Shown here: positions 43,429 through 51,734 of the stretch, piece by piece
Position numbering within the stretch: the stretch's first letter is position 1
Layout of the letters: the number at the start of each line of letters is the position of its first letter
Assembly (NCBI GenBank): GCA_022787425.1
Contig: JALFWB010000001.1
Coordinates: forward strand, 1 to 64,000
Reading direction: 5' to 3'
Length of the DNA: 64,000 bases
Source of the DNA: Akkermansia sp.
Lineage (GTDB): Bacteria > Verrucomicrobiota > Verrucomicrobiia > Verrucomicrobiales > Akkermansiaceae
The notes under the pieces: generated by a model
The model's input: only the letters and a program-made list of their open reading frames with translations
What the model was told of the DNA's origin: nothing
The model's database searches: none
Made by a program: the position numbers and the translations under genes

Positions 43429-45267
43429 ATGAATAATCTCCCTTGGCTCCTCTTGCTGCTGCCCCTGCTGGCGGCTGCTCTGGATTGGCTCTGCTTCCGC
43501 AAGAACCCGGGTGCAGCCACCGCCGTTTCGCTCATCTCCGTGCTCCTCACGCTCGGGCTTACGCTGGCTATCTACGCCGGCCTCTGCACCGGGACGCCGG
43601 ATGCCTACGTCTGGATGCCGGACGGCTTGCTGAACCTTCATCTCGGCCTTACACTGGATACGCTGGCCGTCCGCATGATGCTCGTCGTCACCGGCATCGG
43701 CTCGCTGATCCACATTTTCTCCATCGGCTACATGAAGGGTGACCCCTCCAACCTCTCCCGCTACTTCGCCGGGCTCAGCATCTTCATGTTCAGCATGACG
43801 ATGATTGTTCTGGCGGACAACCTGGCGATGACCTTCATCGGTTGGGAGATGGTCGGCTTCTCGTCCTACCTGCTCATCGGCCACTGGTTCCACAAGGCCT
43901 CTGCGGCGGATGCGGCCAAAAAGGCCTTTATCACCAACCGCGTGGGTGACTTCGGTTTCCTCATCGGCATCCTGCTCACGCTCTTCGTGTTCGGTACGCT
44001 GGACTTCGGGGAGATGGCGGGCAAGGCCAACCTGATGCAGGGCGGCGTGCTCACGGTCATCGTGCTGTGCCTCTTCTGCGGCGCGGTCGGTAAGTCCGCC
44101 CAGTTCCCGCTGCATGTGTGGCTGCCGGACGCCATGGAGGGTCCGACGCCGGTTTCCGCCCTCATCCACGCAGCCACGATGGTGGCGGCGGGTGTGTACA
44201 TGCTCGTGCGTCTGCAGGTGAGCATGGGCGCGAGCGCCTTCACGGACACAGCCTGCACGGTCATCGCGGCGGTGGGTGGCATCACGGCCCTGCTTGCGGC
44301 TCTCATGGCCATGCAGCAGGATGACATCAAGCGCGTGCTCGCTTACTCCACGCTTTCGCAGCTCGGCTACATGGTCATGGCTGTGGGTCTGATGGCGGGG
44401 GAGGCGGCCATGTTCCACCTCTACACGCATGCTTGGTTCAAGGCTCTGCTCTTCCTCGGTGCGGGTGCCATCATTGTTTGCTGCCATCATGAGCAGAACA
44501 TCTGGAAGATGGGCGGCCTGCTGCGCCGCATGCCGGGTACGGCCATCTGCTTCCTGATGGGTACCTTCGCTCTCATCGCCGTTCCGGGTTTCTCCGGTTT
44601 CTACTCCAAGGAGGCTATTTTGGAGGCCGCGCTGGAGAAGAACCCCACCTTCTTCTGGCTGGGTGCTGCCGTGGCAGCTCTCACGACCTTCTACATGACG
44701 CGCCTTTGCTTGGTGACCTTCCTGGGCCGCCCGCGTGCTCACGGTGCCGAGCAGGCCAAGGAGGCCGGTGCTACCATGCTGCTGCCGCTCATCCTGCTGG
44801 CTGTCATGGCGGTCATCGCGGGCTACGGCTGCGTGGCGGATTCGCTGGTGCCCTTCGAGGGCTTCCGTGCTCACGGTTTCTCGGTGGGGCTGCCCTTCTA
44901 TGCGGGGCTCGGCTCGCTGGCTCTGGGCATCTTGGCGGCTGTGGCCGTCTACGGCTGCGGTTGCCGCATCAAGGACCCGCTGGCCGGTAACTTCGTTTCC
45001 ACCGCCCTGCGTCGCCGTCTGTACATCGATGATATTTACGACAAGGGCCTCATCGGCGGCCTGCAGCACTTCGTTTCCGTTGCCATCGGCTGCATCGATC
45101 TGGCCATCATCCGCGGTCTCATTGCAGAGACTCTGGCTTGGGTCACCGGGCGCATCGGGATGCTGCTGGGCCGGCTGCAGTGCGGTTGCCTGCGCGGCTA
45201 TGCGGCCGTGGTCGGCATCGGTTTTATCATCATGATGCTCCTGCTCGCCTTTCAGTGGGCTCACTAA
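43429..45267 (+). CDS. nuoL: NADH-quinone oxidoreductase subunit L
   Basis: A 612-residue antiporter-like proton-pumping subunit with the long lateral helix at the C-terminus. Typical segments are FIGWEMVGFSSYLLIGHW (Glu in TM5), KSAQFPLHVWLPDAMEGPTPVSALIHAATMV (conserved Lys and discontinuous TM7), and KALLFLGAGAII. Normal length. Confidence 0.96.
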   Translation: MNNLPWLLLLLPLLAAALDWLCFRKNPGAATAVSLISVLLTLGLTLAIYAGLCTGTPDAYVWMPDGLLNLHLGLTLDTLAVRMMLVVTGIGSLIHIFSIGYMKGDPSNLSRYFAGLSIFMFSMTMIVLADNLAMTFIGWEMVGFSSYLLIGHWFHKASAADAAKKAFITNRVGDFGFLIGILLTLFVFGTLDFGEMAGKANLMQGGVLTVIVLCLFCGAVGKSAQFPLHVWLPDAMEGPTPVSALIHAATMVAAGVYMLVRLQVSMGASAFTDTACTVIAAVGGITALLAALMAMQQDDIKRVLAYSTLSQLGYMVMAVGLMAGEAAMFHLYTHAWFKALLFLGAGAIIVCCHHEQNIWKMGGLLRRMPGTAICFLMGTFALIAVPGFSGFYSKEAILEAALEKNPTFFWLGAAVAALTTFYMTRLCLVTFLGRPRAHGAEQAKEAGATMLLPLILLAVMAVIAGYGCVADSLVPFEGFRAHGFSVGLPFYAGLGSLALGILAAVAVYGCGCRIKDPLAGNFVSTALRRRLYIDDIYDKGLIGGLQHFVSVAIGCIDLAIIRGLIAETLAWVTGRIGMLLGRLQCGCLRGYAAVVGIGFIIMMLLLAFQWAH

Positions 45268-45293
45268 GTAAACCTTAACCTCATTTTTCAACC

Positions 45294-46736
45294 ATGCTTA
45301 TTTGGCTTATTCTCATCCCCGTGCTTGCGGCAGCCGCCATCGGTCTGCTCAAGGCTCCCGGGCGTGCCACGGCCTTGGTGAGTGCTACGCTCACTTTCCT
45401 GCTCGGTCTCGGGGCTATTCTGGCCTACAGCGGCTGCATTGATTGCTGCTGCTGCGGGGCGGAGTGCTCCCAGTTCACCCTGCAGCCCGTGTTTGCACGC
45501 ATCATGCTGCTGCTCACCCTCATCGTTACGCTCGGTGCAGCGGTGGGGCTCAAGGCTCCGAACCCGCAGGCTGAGCGCAGCTGGGCCATTTCCACTCTGC
45601 TCATCTCGGCGGGTGCGACCGGTGCTTTCCTGTCGGACAACATTATCTCGTTCTACGCGTTCCATGAGTTGGCTCTCATCCCGACTTTCGTGATGATCGG
45701 CTACTATGGTCGCGGTGACCGCCGCAGTATCTCCTGGACCATGGTCATCTACTTGGGCGTGGCCTCCATGGTGCTGCTGGTGGGCTTGCTGATGCTCTGC
45801 CTCAGCTTCGGTACCTTCACCTTCTCCGGCTTGGCTGCCAACGTGGCGGCGGGCGTAGGTACTTACTCCTACGCAAAAGTCATCGCGGGGCTGCTGCTGG
45901 CGGGCTTCGGCACGCTGGTGTCTCTCTTCCCGTTCCATTCCTGGGCGGCTCCGGCCTATGCGAGTGCTCCCACTCCGGTGGCGATGCTGCATGCGGGTGT
46001 GCTCAAGAAGTTCGGTCTCTATGGTCTCTTCATGGTGGCGGACTGCTTCGGTTCCCACTGCGGTGAAGTCTTCGGTTCCTGGAACAACCTGCTCCTCCTC
46101 TTCCTGCTGGGTAACATCCTGTGGGTGGGCTACGTGACGGTGAGCCAGACGCGTCTGGACGACATGCTGGGTAACTCTTCCGTCATGCACATGGGATACA
46201 TCTTCCTGGCCTTCGCGGCTTACATCGCGGCAAACGGGGCGAACCACCTCGCCGTTCTCGGTGCAGAGGCGCTCATCTTCGGCCACGGTCTCACCGTTGC
46301 GCTGCTCTTCCTGCTCTGCGGGCAGGTGGAGGACCAGACGCGCACGCTGGAGATGGATTCCCTCGGCGGTCTCGCCAAACGGCTGCCCACCTTGGGCTTC
46401 CTCTTCGGGCTCGCGGGCTTGGCTTCCATCGGTCTGCCGTTGCTGGCCAACTTCGTGGGTGAGTTCACCATCTTCACCTCCTGCTTCAACGGCACGAGCT
46501 TCGGGGACGGCATCATGAACATCGGACCGGTGCAGGTGGCCACCTTCTTTGCTCTGTGGGGCTTGGTCATCAGCGCGGTCTACATGCTGCGCGCCTTCCG
46601 CCGCGTCTTCGAGGGCGATGAGTCCGATGCCGCCAAGCGCGCCGTTGCCCTCGGCAGCGGGGATGTGCTGGCTGCGGCTTTCCTGGCCTTCTTCATCGTG
46701 CTCTTCGGTTGCATCCCGGTCACAAGCCTCTTCTGA
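45294..46736 (+). CDS. nuoM: NADH-quinone oxidoreductase subunit M, with Cys cluster in first loop
   Basis: A 480-residue antiporter-like subunit. Its core is normal: FYAFHELALIPTFVMIGYYG (Glu in TM5), FPFHSWAAPAYASAPTPVAMLHAGVLKKFGLYG (TM7/Lys). An unusual feature is GCIDCCCCGAEC at residues 47-58, six Cys in the loop after the first helix pair (C48, C51-54, C58). This is not part of the NuoM family pattern and could bind a metal or form disulfides. Confidence 0.93.
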   Translation: MLIWLILIPVLAAAAIGLLKAPGRATALVSATLTFLLGLGAILAYSGCIDCCCCGAECSQFTLQPVFARIMLLLTLIVTLGAAVGLKAPNPQAERSWAISTLLISAGATGAFLSDNIISFYAFHELALIPTFVMIGYYGRGDRRSISWTMVIYLGVASMVLLVGLLMLCLSFGTFTFSGLAANVAAGVGTYSYAKVIAGLLLAGFGTLVSLFPFHSWAAPAYASAPTPVAMLHAGVLKKFGLYGLFMVADCFGSHCGEVFGSWNNLLLLFLLGNILWVGYVTVSQTRLDDMLGNSSVMHMGYIFLAFAAYIAANGANHLAVLGAEALIFGHGLTVALLFLLCGQVEDQTRTLEMDSLGGLAKRLPTLGFLFGLAGLASIGLPLLANFVGEFTIFTSCFNGTSFGDGIMNIGPVQVATFFALWGLVISAVYMLRAFRRVFEGDESDAAKRAVALGSGDVLAAAFLAFFIVLFGCIPVTSLF

Positions 46737-46760
46737 TAACCCTCACCTCTGTAGATTACC

Positions 46761-48269
46761 ATGATACAAGACTTCGCGTTTTACACTTGGGCACAGTTCG
46801 CCCCGGCCTTCGTGCTGGTCGGCATTGCTGCCGCCTTGCTGATGGTGGATACCTTCGCTCCGCGCTTCCCCAAGCAGGGGCTGGCGGTCATCAGCGCGCT
46901 TTCGGCCATCGTCACCGGTCTCTTCATCCTGCCCTGTGACGGTGGTATCTCACTCACGGGCCTCGCGGCCCTCGCCTGCATTGCCACGGGTGCGGCCGTC
47001 CTGCTGGGCGTTGACTACCACAAGGTCACCTGCGAGTCCGTCTGCGGTGCCGGTTCCCAGGAGGGCACGGGCGAGTTCTACGCGCTGCCCCTCATGGCGG
47101 CTGCGGGTATCTTCTGCCTCACGCAGGCTCGGGACATCATCACGCTGTTCGTCTCGCTGGAGGTGCTCACCCTCAGTTCCTATGTGCTGGCCGGCTACTT
47201 CCGCCGCAACCGAGGTTCGGTGGAGGCCGGTGTCAAGTACCTGGTGCTCGGCGCACTCAGCACGGGTCTGCTCGTGTTCGGTGCCGCTTGGTACTTCGGT
47301 ATGACGGGCAGCTTCTCGCTCAGCCCCGCCACCCTAGCGGACGGTTTCCTCATCCCGGGTCGCATTACGGGCATCCTGCTGGCCTACGTGTTCCTCTTCG
47401 CGGGGGCCTTCTTCAAGGTAGGTGCCGCTCCTATGCATGGGTGGATCCCGGATGTGTACCAGGGTGCTCCCACGCCTGTTTCTATTTTCCTGGGTGTGGC
47501 GTCCAAGGCAGCCGGTTTCTGCGTGCTCATCCTCCTGTTCCGTCCCCTTTACAGCGTGCTCAGCGTGCCGGAGGTAGGCAGCCTCTATACCGGTCGTGTC
47601 TTCTGCTTCCTCACGATCATCATGGCGGCTACCCTGCTCATCGGTAACTTGGGGGCCATTCCGCAGAGCAACGTCAAGCGTCTACTCGGCTACTCCTCCA
47701 TCGGTCAGGCGGGCTTCATCCTCCTGCTTTTCCTCGGCATTCAAACCTTTGAGGTCGCCGAGTCGGGCGTGGAGTTCGTGCCCCTGCAGCACAACGTGTT
47801 CTACTACCTCATGGCCTACGGTCTCGCTACTGTGCCGGCTTTCTATGCCGTTGCTCTGGTGCGCATGAGCCGCGGCAGCGAGGAGCTCTCCGCCTTCCGC
47901 GGCTTGGCCAAGACCAACCCGCGCTTGGCCTTCCTCATCACCGTCTGCTTCGCCTCTCTGGCCGGTGTCCCGCTCACCGCGGGCTTCATCGCCAAGTTCC
48001 GCAGCTTCGTGGCCCTGCTGCAGGGCGGCTCCTGCTCCACCCTCTGCTGGTTGCTTCCCATTGCCGTCATCTGCGCCGCCGCCGGTTTCTACTACTACTT
48101 CAAGATCATCCGCGAGATGTACTGGGAGAAGCCCTTGGAGTCCGATAAGCCCGTCACCGTGCCCGGTATCTCCATGGCCGTCCTCATCCTCTGCGTCCTC
48201 GCGCTCCTCTGGTTCGGCTCCAAGCCCCTCTTCTGCGCCTCCCCCGCAGGCCTCTGGTTCGGCTTCTGA
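46761..48269 (+). CDS. nuoN: NADH-quinone oxidoreductase subunit N
   Basis: A 502-residue antiporter-like subunit, last of the operon. Features are FVSLEVLTLSSYVLAGYFR (Glu in TM5), FKVGAAPMHGWIPDVYQGAPTPVSIFLGVASKAAGF and KRLLGYSSIGQAGF. The first loop also holds Cys residues (VTCESVCGAG). A terminator lies 24 bases after the stop. Confidence 0.96.
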   Translation: MIQDFAFYTWAQFAPAFVLVGIAAALLMVDTFAPRFPKQGLAVISALSAIVTGLFILPCDGGISLTGLAALACIATGAAVLLGVDYHKVTCESVCGAGSQEGTGEFYALPLMAAAGIFCLTQARDIITLFVSLEVLTLSSYVLAGYFRRNRGSVEAGVKYLVLGALSTGLLVFGAAWYFGMTGSFSLSPATLADGFLIPGRITGILLAYVFLFAGAFFKVGAAPMHGWIPDVYQGAPTPVSIFLGVASKAAGFCVLILLFRPLYSVLSVPEVGSLYTGRVFCFLTIIMAATLLIGNLGAIPQSNVKRLLGYSSIGQAGFILLLFLGIQTFEVAESGVEFVPLQHNVFYYLMAYGLATVPAFYAVALVRMSRGSEELSAFRGLAKTNPRLAFLITVCFASLAGVPLTAGFIAKFRSFVALLQGGSCSTLCWLLPIAVICAAAGFYYYFKIIREMYWEKPLESDKPVTVPGISMAVLILCVLALLWFGSKPLFCASPAGLWFGF

Positions 48270-48292
48270 TCCCCGCACCAACCCAAGCTCTC

Positions 48293-48331
48293 GCCGGCCC
48301 CTCGCCCACCCGCGTCGGGCCGGCTTTTTTT
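48293..48331 (+). terminator. Rho-independent terminator of the nuo operon
   Basis: A perfect 8-bp GC stem (48293-48300 with 48317-48324, 16-base loop) followed by seven T. Confidence 0.9.
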
Positions 48332-48382
48332 GCCCCTACTCTTCGCCCAAATAAAACCCCGCCATTTCAGATTTGTGCCTGC

Positions 48383-48563
48383 CTACTGCATTACCAATGC
48401 TGCGTCAAGCCTAAAAGTTGGATAAACCTTCATTTTTCGGTGATTTCCTGACTTTCATGGCCCTCTGCATTCTTGAGTACGGAGTTGACCATTCTCGCCT
48501 ATTTTTGTCATAAGCCGTTGATTATCAACAATCCGTGGTCCCTATGCATTGGTAATGCTGTAG
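48383..48563 (+). promoter_or_regulatory. PEP-CTERM leader element, copy 1, with terminal inverted repeats
   Basis: A conserved element directly upstream of the PEP-CTERM gene at 48585. Its arms GCATTACCAATGC (48388-48400) and GCATTGGTAATGC (48546-48558) are exact inverted repeats, extended to 17 of 18 matching bases (48383-48400 and 48546-48563). Inside are GTCAAGCCTAAAAGTTG (48404-48420), TATCAACAAT (48523-48532) and TCCCTATGCAT (48539-48549), all shared with copy 2 at 50805-50976. Arm centres are 158 bp apart. It could be a structured RNA leader, a two-operator loop or a mobile unit. It fills most of the gene-free stretch 48332-48584. Confidence 0.7.
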
Positions 48564-48584
48564 ACTCATCCGTGGAGCAGGGAA

Positions 48585-49331
48585 ATGCTCATAAAAATCA
48601 TGAAAAGAAACATATCCTTCATATGCACATTCGCACTTTCTATGAGTATTTCGTTCGGCATAGAGCTTGATTCGGCAGATAAGGTATCCGATGGGAGCTC
48701 TATCGATGTAACAAGCAATCGCTTTACAGTCGCGATTACTCTGGATGTGAACGCTTTTTCAAAGCTCCTAAAGAAGGGAAACACCCCCGATTTCAGGCAT
48801 AACGTAGTTCTATACACACCTCAGGCATCCGTTTCCACAAATCTATTAGGAGTTACTATTAACGGATCAAGCGCTAATAGTAAGATCACTCAGTCAGGAC
48901 TCTACGCCCGCTTTGGGGGCGACGCAGCATATAAAATCAATAATGCCTATGTGAGGTGGGATGGTGGAACGGACCTATCAACCATCCCATGGGACGATGT
49001 TTCCTATGCAGGTTTAACCTATATGCATTATGGATTGAGTGGTGCTTCATACTCTGCTGTGGCATTTACCCTGATGAAATCGGATGGAACTGCTATTGTA
49101 GAAGCATATTATAAAGCTGCGGGTTTAGGAGTTTCCAGCACAACCTCTCCCGTTTTGTCTTTCGGAGATGAAGTCATTGGTGTATACTACTATGAAGGGT
49201 TTAAGACGGAGGCGGAAGGAAAACAGCTAGCATCGTTGGCGGCTCGGGCCATTCCCGAGCCTACGACGGCCACGCTGTCTCTGCTGGCCTTAGCAGGGCT
49301 GATGGGACGGAGGCGCAGGAAGACGGCTTGA
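48585..49331 (+). CDS. PEP-CTERM sorted exported protein
   Basis: A 248-residue secreted protein. The signal peptide is near residues 6-25 (MKRNISFICTFALSMSISFG). The ATG at 48585 has GGAG seven bases upstream; the ATG at 48600 is an alternative. The middle is beta-rich without a known domain. The C-terminus IPEPTTATLSLLALAGL plus GRRRRK is a PEP-CTERM signal: Pro-Glu-Pro, hydrophobic helix, Arg cluster, recognised by an exosortase for attachment at the cell surface. Base composition is clearly more A/T-rich than the flanking nuo operon, suggesting a faster-evolving or acquired gene. No exosortase gene is in the window. Confidence 0.85.
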   Translation: MLIKIMKRNISFICTFALSMSISFGIELDSADKVSDGSSIDVTSNRFTVAITLDVNAFSKLLKKGNTPDFRHNVVLYTPQASVSTNLLGVTINGSSANSKITQSGLYARFGGDAAYKINNAYVRWDGGTDLSTIPWDDVSYAGLTYMHYGLSGASYSAVAFTLMKSDGTAIVEAYYKAAGLGVSSTTSPVLSFGDEVIGVYYYEGFKTEAEGKQLASLAARAIPEPTTATLSLLALAGLMGRRRRKTA

Positions 49332-49377
49332 GGAAAACAAGCTTTTCAGGTAAATGTAGTTAAAGAAAAGGGAAGGA

Positions 49378-49407
49378 GCTCCTGCCGGGATGGCAAGGGC
49401 TCTTTTT
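49378..49407 (+). terminator. Terminator after PEP-CTERM gene 1
   Basis: A 10-bp imperfect stem (49378-49387 with 49392-49401; one mismatch and one G-T pair) followed by five T. Confidence 0.65.
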
Positions 49408-49978
49408 GAAATTCTTTCGAAAGTCAGCCCAACTTGCCGATGAATTTATTGTTGGGTCAGAATGTTTTTTTGCATCAAAACACAGACAGAACTGCAAGTA
49501 AAATCTTCATTTCGTCCAAACATGGCAGAATAGAGTGGAAAAAACGGCACTCCGTCAAATCAGGCGCGCAAAATCGGGACTCATTCGCTGCCGGAGAATG
49601 AAAAAAGAGGTGCATCATCCCCGGAATCATGGTATAATGGTTTGTGATAAAAATTCCAATGATTCACTTCAGGGGTTGGCGCACCTCCGAGAGCTATTGT
49701 AAGCAAAACGCTATTACTGTCAAGTACGAAATCGCAAAAACGCAGTTTTCCGCTGTCCGCATTGCAAAGCACACATTCAGCGGAGGGGAACGAAGTGGCT
49801 CACATTTATTGACACCCCCATAAATGATGTTAATCTTGTCATTGCTGTCCCATAAGGGGCAAACGGGTGGCGTAGCCGGGATGCAGGAAAAATTTGGCAC
49901 TCCCCTGCCCTACTCCACAAAAAAGCCCCCGCCCTTTCGAGCAGAGGCCCATACCTTACATTTACCGAATAGCCTTTC
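49408..49978. other. A/T-rich region between convergent PEP-CTERM genes
   Basis: No gene is supported. A TATAAT at 49633-49638 precedes a 54-codon open frame (49659-49823) without a recognised product or good -35 box. Several minus-strand frames overlap it, none with conserved sequence. Since the flanking genes converge, this stretch holds only their 3' ends, and it may be decayed former coding or insertion DNA. Confidence 0.4.
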
Positions 49979-50746
49979 TTACGCCTGCTTACGTCTCCTC
50001 CTCACCGCCAGCCCCGCCAACGCCAGCAGCGACAACGTCGCCGTCGCAGGCTCGGGAACCTCAGTGGGAGCAGCTCCGAGTGCTGCCGTAATTTCCGCCC
50101 CCGTCGCATAGGCGGCCGAGGTAAAGATCATCACGTTTCCGATGTCGCCCTTGAACACTTCATTCTCACCGTTTCCGTATTGGGATCCGATGGAGAATGT
50201 CTTTGTTGTAGGGATGTTCATGGTGCTCGTGCTTTCAGAAACATTTTCTCCAGTAAAGACCTTAAAGCCGTTCACTGCACCGGCGTTGACACTGAGCGTT
50301 ATGGCCACCATCGTCCACTTCGTTTGGTCCGTTGTAGTGGCCAAGATTTGCTCTACATCCTTGGTTGTTGCAAAGGCAGCCGGGATGGAAACCCCTCCGC
50401 CTGGCTCATCAGCACCGAGTCCCATTTTGAATCCTTTCCCGGACTCTCCATAGCCGAATATGGTGTTGTTCACAGCCACAGCATCCACCTTGGCCCATGC
50501 TGCGATGGTGACATAAGTTGAGGATGTGGAGCTCAAGGCTGTATTTAATGCATCATTTGTGCCACCGGTCAAAGCGTGGGTTCCATCGAAGGTGTATACC
50601 TTCCCATCGTACGACTTATTCAGCGTCACCCCTCCACCGGGGAAGGTGACTTGTGAGAGTATCTGCTCCCACGTAGCAATGGTTGTGAGCTCCGTCCCTG
50701 TTGCTACGCCACAGGTTGCAAGGAGCGTAAGTAGTGTCTTTTTCAT
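49979..50746 (-). CDS. PEP-CTERM protein with LamG-like fold
   Basis: A 255-residue exported protein. Signal peptide at residues 1-18 (MKKTLLTLLATCGVATGT). Residues 45-210 have the pattern of a laminin-G-like/concanavalin lectin domain (TFDGTHALTGG, YVTIAAWAKVD, WTMVAITLSVN, FKGDIGNVMIFTSAAYA). The tail VPEPATATLSLLALAGLAV then RRRRK is a PEP-CTERM signal nearly identical to the convergent gene's tail. The two genes otherwise differ, as usual for PEP-CTERM cargo. Likely a surface-attached carbohydrate- or ligand-binding protein. Confidence 0.87.
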   Translation of the reverse strand: MKKTLLTLLATCGVATGTELTTIATWEQILSQVTFPGGGVTLNKSYDGKVYTFDGTHALTGGTNDALNTALSSTSSTYVTIAAWAKVDAVAVNNTIFGYGESGKGFKMGLGADEPGGGVSIPAAFATTKDVEQILATTTDQTKWTMVAITLSVNAGAVNGFKVFTGENVSESTSTMNIPTTKTFSIGSQYGNGENEVFKGDIGNVMIFTSAAYATGAEITAALGAAPTEVPEPATATLSLLALAGLAVRRRRKQA

Positions 50747-50804
50747 GATGAGAAGAATTCATCGGCAGACTGTTCCCTTCTGCCTTCTCCCTGAGAGCAT
50801 ACAT

Positions 50805-50976
50805 CATTCTTTATGCATAGGGATTCGTAAATTGTTGATACTCAATGACTTGCGGAGAAAATGGGTGTGAAAGTGAGGCACCGTGCTCCGGCTTGTTGAA
50901 GGGCGAAAAATACAAGATTTTCCCGAGAAATGGGGACGTTTTTCAACTTTTAGGCTTGACTCAGCATAAAGAATGC
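50805..50976 (-). promoter_or_regulatory. PEP-CTERM leader element, copy 2, with terminal inverted repeats
   Basis: Read on the minus strand, it begins with arm GCATTCTTTATGC (50976-50964), has the same GTCAAGCCTAAAAGTTG (50960-50944), TATCAACAAT (50840-50831) and TCCCTATGCAT (50823-50813), and ends in an arm complementary to its own first arm over 12 bases (50816-50805). It is 172 bp long against 171 for copy 1, and also sits just before a PEP-CTERM start (50746). The arm cores differ from copy 1 but stay complementary within the copy. It occupies most of the gene-free stretch 50747-51018. Confidence 0.7.
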
Positions 50977-51018
50977 TCTATCCATCCCCTTAACGTGAAA
51001 TGGTGACGGAAAAGGGGC

Positions 51019-51048
51019 TTGCGGGGGGGAGGGGTGGTGTGGTAGACT
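51019..51048 (+). promoter_or_regulatory. Promoter of ribE (leaderless)
   Basis: TTGCGG at 51019-51024, 18 bp, TAGACT at 51043-51048, six bases before the ATG at 51055. It is strikingly similar to the GH13 promoter across the spacer, -10 box and start (GGTGTGGTAGA then GGGGGCATG). Confidence 0.68.
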
Positions 51049-51054
51049 GGGGGC

Positions 51055-51648
51055 ATGTTTACGGGATTAGTAGAGTGCACGGGACAGGTGACGAAGAAAG
51101 AGCCTATTGCGCAGGGGGCGCGGTATACGGTGCGGGTGCCGTTTGCAGGGGAGTTGCAGCGGGGCGATTCGGTGGCGGTGAATGGGTGTTGTCTGACGGC
51201 GGATAAGATTGAGGGGGAAGGGGTAGAGTTCGACTTGTTGACGCAGACACTGCGGGTGACGGGGCTGGGAAAGCTGGAGCCGGGGGCGGAGTGCAACCTG
51301 GAGCGTGCGATGGGCGGCAACGGGCGGTTCGGAGGCCATTTCGTGATGGGGCATGTGGATACCACGGCCGAGGTCGTGTCTGTGGAGCCGGTGGGGCAGG
51401 ACCACTGCGTGCGGATTCGGATTCCGCAGGAATATGCGCGCTATGTCATCGACAAGGGGAGCATCTCCATCGACGGTATTTCGCTGACCATTGCAAACAT
51501 TTTGCCGAACAATGTGCTGGAGTTCTGGATCATTCCGCACACATGGGAAGCCACAAATATGCACACCTACCAACCCGGAACCGTGGTGAACATCGAGGTC
51601 GATATGATTGCTAAATATGTCGAGAAGATGTTCGCGGGGCGGGCATGA
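51055..51648 (+). CDS. ribE: Riboflavin synthase (alpha chain type)
   Basis: A 197-residue two-barrel enzyme that forms riboflavin from two 6,7-dimethyl-8-ribityllumazine molecules. N-terminal MFTGLVECTGQV is diagnostic. Each half has the lumazine-binding pattern: VAVNGCCLTADKI in the first, and ISIDGISLTIANI in the second, with GHFVMGHVDTTAEV between them. No other rib gene and no FMN riboswitch are seen beside it. Confidence 0.96.
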   Translation: MFTGLVECTGQVTKKEPIAQGARYTVRVPFAGELQRGDSVAVNGCCLTADKIEGEGVEFDLLTQTLRVTGLGKLEPGAECNLERAMGGNGRFGGHFVMGHVDTTAEVVSVEPVGQDHCVRIRIPQEYARYVIDKGSISIDGISLTIANILPNNVLEFWIIPHTWEATNMHTYQPGTVVNIEVDMIAKYVEKMFAGRA

Positions 51649-51719
51649 GAGAGGGCCGAAGCGAGGGCTGATGACTCGCTATCCTGAATTTTCGGCTGGT
51701 AATGCGGCGCGGAATGTGC

Positions 51720-51725
51720 TAAAAT
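51720..51725 (+). promoter_or_regulatory. -10 box for ilvD
   Basis: TAAAAT ends nine bases before the ilvD ATG at 51735; the -35 region is weak. A leader of only two or three bases is implied. Confidence 0.45.
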
Positions 51726-51734
51726 GCGCGCGCT

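Noticed and set aside
43105..45291. Long minus-strand open frame opposite nuoK-nuoL
   Set aside because: Hydrophilic, low-complexity His/Gln/Glu-rich translation complementary to membrane-protein codons; not a gene.
48383..48563. PEP-CTERM leader element considered as an integron attC site
   Set aside because: The conserved core words do not match the attC GTTRRRY/RYYYAAC boxes, and no integrase or cassette array is present.
49659..49823. 54-codon frame after a TATAAT box between the PEP-CTERM genes
   Set aside because: No good -35 box, no ribosome-binding or leaderless spacing, no recognisable product.
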